DNA of 64,000 nt from Caecitellus pseudoparvulus (taxonomy: Eukaryota > Bigyra: Bicosoecida): NCBI GenBank assembly GCA_965644315.1, contig CBFFRQ010000020.1, positions 248,001-312,000 of the forward strand. Direction: 5' to 3'. A model generated the notes under the pieces. It did not search any database. It saw only the letters and a program-made list of their open reading frames with translations, and was not told the origin of the DNA. Made by a program: the position numbers and the translations under genes. This document shows positions 59,337-64,000 of this stretch, piece after piece; positions within the stretch are counted from its first letter, which is position 1; every line of letters starts with the position of its first letter.

Positions 59337-59415
59337 TCTCCCGGGGTGTCGAGTTAGCGCTGCGTACCGTCGCCTGTCTAGTCAAGGCAAGGTTGTACTT
59401 GGCTGTGGCCCCGGA
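59337..59415. repeat. Diverged direct repeat, copy B
   Basis: Partner of 59011-59087, same orientation, about 326 bp apart. An old duplication or a shared element such as a promoter module or small RNA. Confidence 0.5.
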
Positions 59416-59437
59416 TAAGTGACCTCAGTTCCAGCAA

Positions 59438-59450
59438 AGTATATATATAC
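59438..59450 (+). promoter_or_regulatory. TATA-like run
   Basis: AGTATATATATAC stands out in a GC-rich genome. It lies about 300 bp upstream of the MCM10 ATG, far for a TATA box unless the 5' UTR is long. Confidence 0.25.
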
Positions 59451-59742
59451 CAATGTAAAGGGTCGACCCCCCACCAATCCAGTGGGCGACGTCCTGCTCG
59501 ACAGCTCTCCTTGCAGGGGCCCAGCCCACAACAAAACCCCCTCAACTGCTTGCACAATTTGCGTAGTGTTGTATTCATTGCGGTACTTGCACCCTCACCA
59601 CTGCCCTGCCTCGTGGAGGGGTGTGCCATTGCTTGCGGATTTTGCTCGAGCAAGACAGGTGCGAGGCACGTTCCCTAGCTACGTATTGGCGCACCTGGAT
59701 CAGCTGTGTTGGAAATAAGCGGTCTCCGTAACACTTGGGACT

Positions 59743-62700
59743 ATGTCAGGAGCAGCAGATGCCCTGGGCGATTTGCTGGGTGAGCAGCGGCGAGTGTGCT
59801 GGCGTGCGTGTGGCTATTTGAATGCACCTCTCCCGCCCGGTGCCCAGCCGAACTGTCGGACGAGTCCGAGCAGGAAGCAGAGGCAGGGAGTGACCCACCC
59901 AGCAGCTCAGGAACTGGCTCGTCAAGGGCCCTCGTGGACCTGGGCGCCAATGCCGCCCCCCAGCGCACAGGGGTGCTGCCCAGCAAAGCAGCTCGGCACG
60001 CGGCGCCCTTGCCAAGGCAGCCGGCGCAGCAGCAGCAGCCGCAGGCGGGGGCCCATGGCGACACCACCGGCAGCGTGGAAACAGAGCGCGTGTCTGGCTT
60101 CCGCCTGCGTCAGCGCAAGGTGTCGCAGGCGGAGATGGACGCGGGGCTGGTGGGGCGCACCTACCTCTCCCTGCGCAAGCTGGCGCGCATGACCGTGGGC
60201 GCTGTGGGGGACGTGGCGGCGGGCGGGGAGTGGCTGACCATCGGCGTCATCGAGACGTCTCGGGGCGCCCGGGACTCTGCCCGTGGCAACCGCTTCGCGT
60301 CGTGGGTACTTAGCGACTTCACGCACTCTGCCACGGTGCTGCTGTTCGGCGCCGCCTGCGGCACCTTTGGGGCGCTGTCCCCAGGGCACGTCGTGCTGCT
60401 GTTCGCGCCCAAGGTGCTGCCGTCCAAGTCTGACCCCACGGCCTTCAGCCTGGCCGTGACGGAGGAGCACCAAGTCACGTTGCTGGGGCGCAGTGCAGAC
60501 TACGGCACCTGCGCCGGCACACGCCGCGACGGCCAGCCCTGCACCGCCATCGTGAACACCTCCACGGGGCGGTTCTGCAGGTACCACATGGCTGCCGAGT
60601 TCAAGCGCCTGGCGTCGGGTCGGGGGGCCTTCTCCTCCTCCGCCTCAGGCGGCCTGCGCACGGTGGGGGGCACCCGCCGCGGCAACATGTCAGCGGGCGC
60701 GTACTCTCGAGAGGCCTTCGCCGTGGCTGACATGTCCATGGGGGCAGTGTTCTCTGCAGGCGCCAGCGGGGCGGGGCGGGGCGACGCGCCAGTGCCCCGG
60801 GGCGCGTATGGCGGGCAGGTGGGCAAGGCTGCCACAGCCATGCGCGCCCTGCAGAAGAAGGTGCGGACAGTGGCCTCCCAGGCCCCCGCCGCGTCACGTG
60901 GCGGGGGGGCAGTGGCGCTGCGCATCGCACCCGATGGCTCTGCCCGCGCCCCGGGCATGGCCAGCAGGGGGGTGGGCCCACATGCCGCACCCCGGCGCCC
61001 CGCCTCCGCCGCCGCTGCCCACCCCTCTCGGGACTCCAAGGCCACGCAGGGTCTGGTGCAGGCTGCCCGGGCGAGGGGGGGCGGTGCACAGGCCCTGCGC
61101 CGCCCAGCGCCGCGCTCTGGGGGTGGCGGAACAGGGGCCATGCTGGCCCGGGTGTCTGCGGCGTACAAGCGAGGGGGGGAGGGGCGGGCCGTGGCTGGGC
61201 GAGTGGCGGATGCACTCTTGGACTCGGCACGCCCCCGCAGTGCCGCCGCCCCCCGGCACATGTCACGAGGCGTCAGCCGGGCAGTGGCGGCGCTGAACGC
61301 TGTGCGGGGCGGGGTGGGTGTCCTGCACCTGGACGACGACGACGACAACAACCCTGGTCGCAGCGCGCGCCGCCTCATGAGCACGCTGACACACGGCATG
61401 TCCACGTCCCAGCGCCTGCAGACGGTGGCGCCCCCCGCAGCCAAGCACTCGGCCTTCCTGGAGTCGCTGGATGCGGCGCGGGGGCGGTGGGCGACAAGGG
61501 GTGGCGGGGGGCGGCCCCAGTCACCCGCACCCGCACCCGCACCGGCCGCCGCTGCCGCACCTACCCCTCACAGCCGACACCATGCACAGAGCAGGGCCAA
61601 CCCCCCCTCACAACCTGCGAGGGCACCCGCCCCCCACACGGCGCGTGAGGTGGCGCCTGAGCCCCCCCCTCCCGCCAGCCCCAAGGCCATCCCCCACTTG
61701 CAGTCACGGTCGCAGAGCGACTTCCTCGCAGCGGGGCGGAGCGGCCACTTGGAGGCGCAGGCGTGGGCACAGCGGGCGCTGGGAGGCGGGGCAGACTGTG
61801 CGCCTGAGCAGCCGGCAGCGGCACGCGATGCGCTGGGGGCAGCGCTGACGGGGGATGCAGCTGGCCCAGGTCCACGCCGACCCCCCCCCCGGGCCGCCGC
61901 CACCACCACCACCTTCTTGGCTGTCAACACGGCCCGCGGCCAGCAACGGGAGGTGCTGGCTTCCCGCGTGCAGCGCTCGAACACGCCCTCCCCGTCGCAG
62001 TGCGACGTGCTGGACCTGGACGACGACCAGTGCCTGGCCGCTGCCATGGCTGTCATGGATGCCCTGCCCCAGCACGGTCACCAGCGACCGCCCACGCCGC
62101 CTGGGCGAGATGGCGGGGCGACACGGCAGCAGGGGCCCCCTGCATCGCCCCCCCGCCGCCGCACCAAGTCTGCCCCCCGTCGCCCCACACGGCAACCGCG
62201 GCAGCCGGCTCCCTCCCACCCCCGCCCACAGCAGCCTCAGCGGGCAGACAAGGTGCCAGCCACAGTGGCTGCCTCCTCCCGTGCCGGCGCCATGTTGGGC
62301 CTGCACTCTCGTGTTGCCCCGGGCTCCACCCTGGTGCAGGTGCGGGGGGGGGCGTCCCCGCCTCCTGCCCCCCCCTCCCAGGCGCCGCCACCCCCCGCCC
62401 GCCATGGACCCCACACACTGCCCGCCAAACCCCGCCCCTTGGCGGCCGCCCCGCCTTCCGCCGGGGACATGGTGGTGCAGCGGGGGCTGTACGGGCCCGG
62501 GAGGGGGGGGCAGCCCCCCCCCTCCACCTCCACCACCGCAACGGGCGGTGTCAAGCGGCCCCGGCCAGCCGACGCGGCCCTCCTACGGCGCCTGGCAGCT
62601 GAGCGAGGCAAGAGCACGCCGGCAGCCCAGGCCAAGGCGCCGCGCCAGGCCGGCGCCATGGGCCCCGGCAGCTTCCTGCGCACAGCCAGCGCGCCAGATG

Positions 62701-63158
62701 GGCAGTTGACCGCCGCTGCCGCCGTGAGCATTGCCGAGGCGGCCTCGTCCATGGAGGGCGAGGCGTCAGCGGCCCGTGTGGAGGGCGTGCTGGCTGGCTT
62801 CTCCCGTGCCGAGCGCCTGGAAGCCATGTTCGAGGCGGCGCCCACGATGCGCAAGGTGCCAGTGTACCAGTGCCTGACCTGCCGCGGGCAGCCGTGCACG
62901 CTGGCACCGCCGCCCCTCTGCCGCTCGGAGGGCCACAACGTGCAGCGCAAGACCAGGAAGCAGTTCGGGTTCCGCTGCACCTCCTGCAGCGCCTTCCTGG
63001 CCACCTGGACCGCCGCGCTGGCCACCCCCTGCCGCCGCTGCGGCTGCCGCTCCTGGCAACCCGCCCCCTTCCTGCACCTGCACAAGGGCCTGGCAGATGT
63101 CAGCCACACTCAGCTCTCCAGCACCGGCGGCGAGGAGGTGCGCTCCCTGCGCCAGTGA
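59743..63158 (+). CDS. MCM10: MCM10 DNA replication initiation factor
   Basis: Two exons, 59743-59779 and 59848-63158 (phase 1, 68-nt intron), 1115 residues; the short first exon encodes MSGAADALGDLL, and splicing gives MSGAADALGDLLAELSDESE. The central OB fold (about residues 95-225, GRTYLSLRKLARMTVGAVGD..FASWVLSDFTHSATVLLFG) is followed by the CCCH zinc finger YGTCAGTRRDGQPCTAIV..CRYHM (about 231-261). A disordered Ala/Pro/Gly-rich linker of some 750 residues separates it from the C-terminal double zinc ribbon (YQCLTCRGQPC..CRSEGH..FRCTSC..CRRCGCRSW, about 1015-1075). MCM10 activates the CMG helicase at origins and recruits DNA polymerase alpha. The protein is longer than most homologues because of the linker. 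It is convergent with the next gene, 39 bp between stops. Confidence 0.93.
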
Positions 63159-63197
63159 GACCCGGGGCCGGGGGCCGGGGGGGGCTGCCTGCCTGCA

Positions 63198-63896
63198 TTA
63201 CAAGTCGGTGGCCCACGCCAGCAAGGCATCCAGCTCTCCCTCCCCGGGAGACTCCCGCCCACTGCTCGAGCCGGGGGACTGCCCCCCAGGGGGACCCGTG
63301 CGGGGACCCAGGCGCAGCACGGACAGTGCCGCGTCCACTGCTCCTGGCTGCCCCCCCCCCGCCTCGCCAGGGGGCGCAGGGCTGTCGGGGGTGGCCTCAG
63401 CCGGGGCGGGCGCCGGAGGTACCACCGCTGCGGCTGGTGCAGGGGTGGGAGCGGGTGCCTGCAGCGACAGCAGCGCATCCAGCCGAGCCTGCAGCGCCGC
63501 TTGCGTCGCGGCCTGGGCCGCCAGCTCCTCACGCAGGGCACGCTGCTCTGCTGCCTGCTCCGCCAAGGCCCGCAGCAAGTCAGGGTTGCCAGCTGGTTCG
63601 TCTGGGGGGGGAGCGGTGGAGGCACCCCCCCCCGCAGAGCCAGCAGCACCCACTGCCTGGCCTCCGTACAGCGCCGCCCTCCTGCGCACCTGTTGCAGTG
63701 CCGCGGAGGGCTTCACAGCCCTTGCATGGCGCTGGGCCAGTGCGCCAGACCCGGCTGGGTGCGGGTCGGCCTGGCCTGGCCGCTGAGCATCTGCGGCCTG
63801 CTCCAAAGCATACGCCCGCGGCTGGACACGGGTACCCTGGGCCTGCATGGACCTGTGTCCTGTGGGTACCCGCGGCAGGCGGCTAGCAGCTGTCAT
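63198..63896 (-). CDS. Short coiled-coil protein, possibly partial at its 5' end
   Basis: 232 residues from ATG 63896; an upstream exon beyond the window is possible. One strong amphipathic helix (NPDLLRALAEQAAEQRALRE continuing ELAAQAATQAAL) lies near residues 103-145, flanked by Pro/Ala/Gly-rich linkers. The C-terminus GEGELDALLAWATDL is a short acidic-hydrophobic peptide of the kind that can serve as a docking motif. Family not recognised. Confidence 0.5.
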   Translation of the reverse strand: MTAASRLPRVPTGHRSMQAQGTRVQPRAYALEQAADAQRPGQADPHPAGSGALAQRHARAVKPSAALQQVRRRAALYGGQAVGAAGSAGGGASTAPPPDEPAGNPDLLRALAEQAAEQRALREELAAQAATQAALQARLDALLSLQAPAPTPAPAAAVVPPAPAPAEATPDSPAPPGEAGGGQPGAVDAALSVLRLGPRTGPPGGQSPGSSSGRESPGEGELDALLAWATDL

Positions 63897-64000
63897 GGCG
63901 AAGGCGGCGTGGGTGGCCCACTGCGGAAGGGACCCTGTCAGGCTCGGGACTGGAGGCAGGGGGCGGGGCCCGGGGCGCCGCCCGGTGCCAACGCGGGCAG

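Larger units (their letters stand above)
58787..59742. other. Divergent intergenic region, kinesin / MCM10
   Basis: The longest gene-free stretch outside the giant gene, less GC-rich. It holds a hairpin (58973-59000), a pair of diverged direct repeats (59011-59087 and 59337-59415) and a TATA-like run (59438-59450). No coding potential or recognised RNA was found. Confidence 0.55.

Overview
This window comes from the nuclear genome of a single-celled, flagellated eukaryote with a very GC-rich genome. The evidence is short GT-AG introns (mostly about 55-170 nt, donors GTGAGT, GTGCGT or GTGGGT), nuclear replication, splicing and transcription genes (MCM10, PLRG1/PRL1, CCDC97-like, TFIIS-like), axonemal genes (enkurin, a ZMYND12-like TPR protein), a mitochondrial carrier, a kinesin and an ACL5-type thermospermine/spermidine synthase. 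The last is typical of plants, algae and several protist lineages. I see no rRNA, tRNA, transposon or CRISPR. A high-GC alga or heterotrophic flagellate (stramenopile, haptophyte or similar) fits, but I cannot fix the lineage.

Positions 1-28,932 are one giant minus-strand gene that runs off the left edge. Four exons encode a signal peptide, two PSI/plexin-like Cys-rich modules and then more than 9,000 residues of degenerate Gly/Ser/Val/Ala-rich repeats. Inside it lies a near-identical tandem array with a period of about 5.26 kb, built of a 4.07-kb module 'R' alternating with a 1.19-kb spacer 'V'. The reading frame is broken four times by loss of one C in two particular C-runs of the array.

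Positions 29.4-47 kb hold a ZMYND12-like TPR gene, a TFIIS-like gene, two very large uncharacterised minus-strand genes and a CCDC97-like gene. This stretch is peppered with G-run/C-run palindromic elements. Some look like tiny introns; others read in frame as Gly-rich then Pro-rich peptides.

Positions 47.4-64 kb are compact and ordinary in composition: mitochondrial carrier, enkurin, a small basic protein, ACL5-like synthase, PRL1, a membrane-anchored kinase-like protein, a kinesin fused to an alpha/beta-hydrolase and a transglutaminase-like domain, MCM10 and a coiled-coil protein. Genes alternate in divergent and convergent pairs. Five convergent pairs are separated by only 3-43 bp between stop codons. 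An 11-mer, TGCGGAAATTG, and close variants recur upstream of several genes and may be a shared promoter element.

Exon boundaries were assigned by eye from splice consensus, reading phase and protein similarity. For the two giant low-complexity genes (31.8-38.3 kb and 39.7-47.0 kb) only the ends and some exons are secure.
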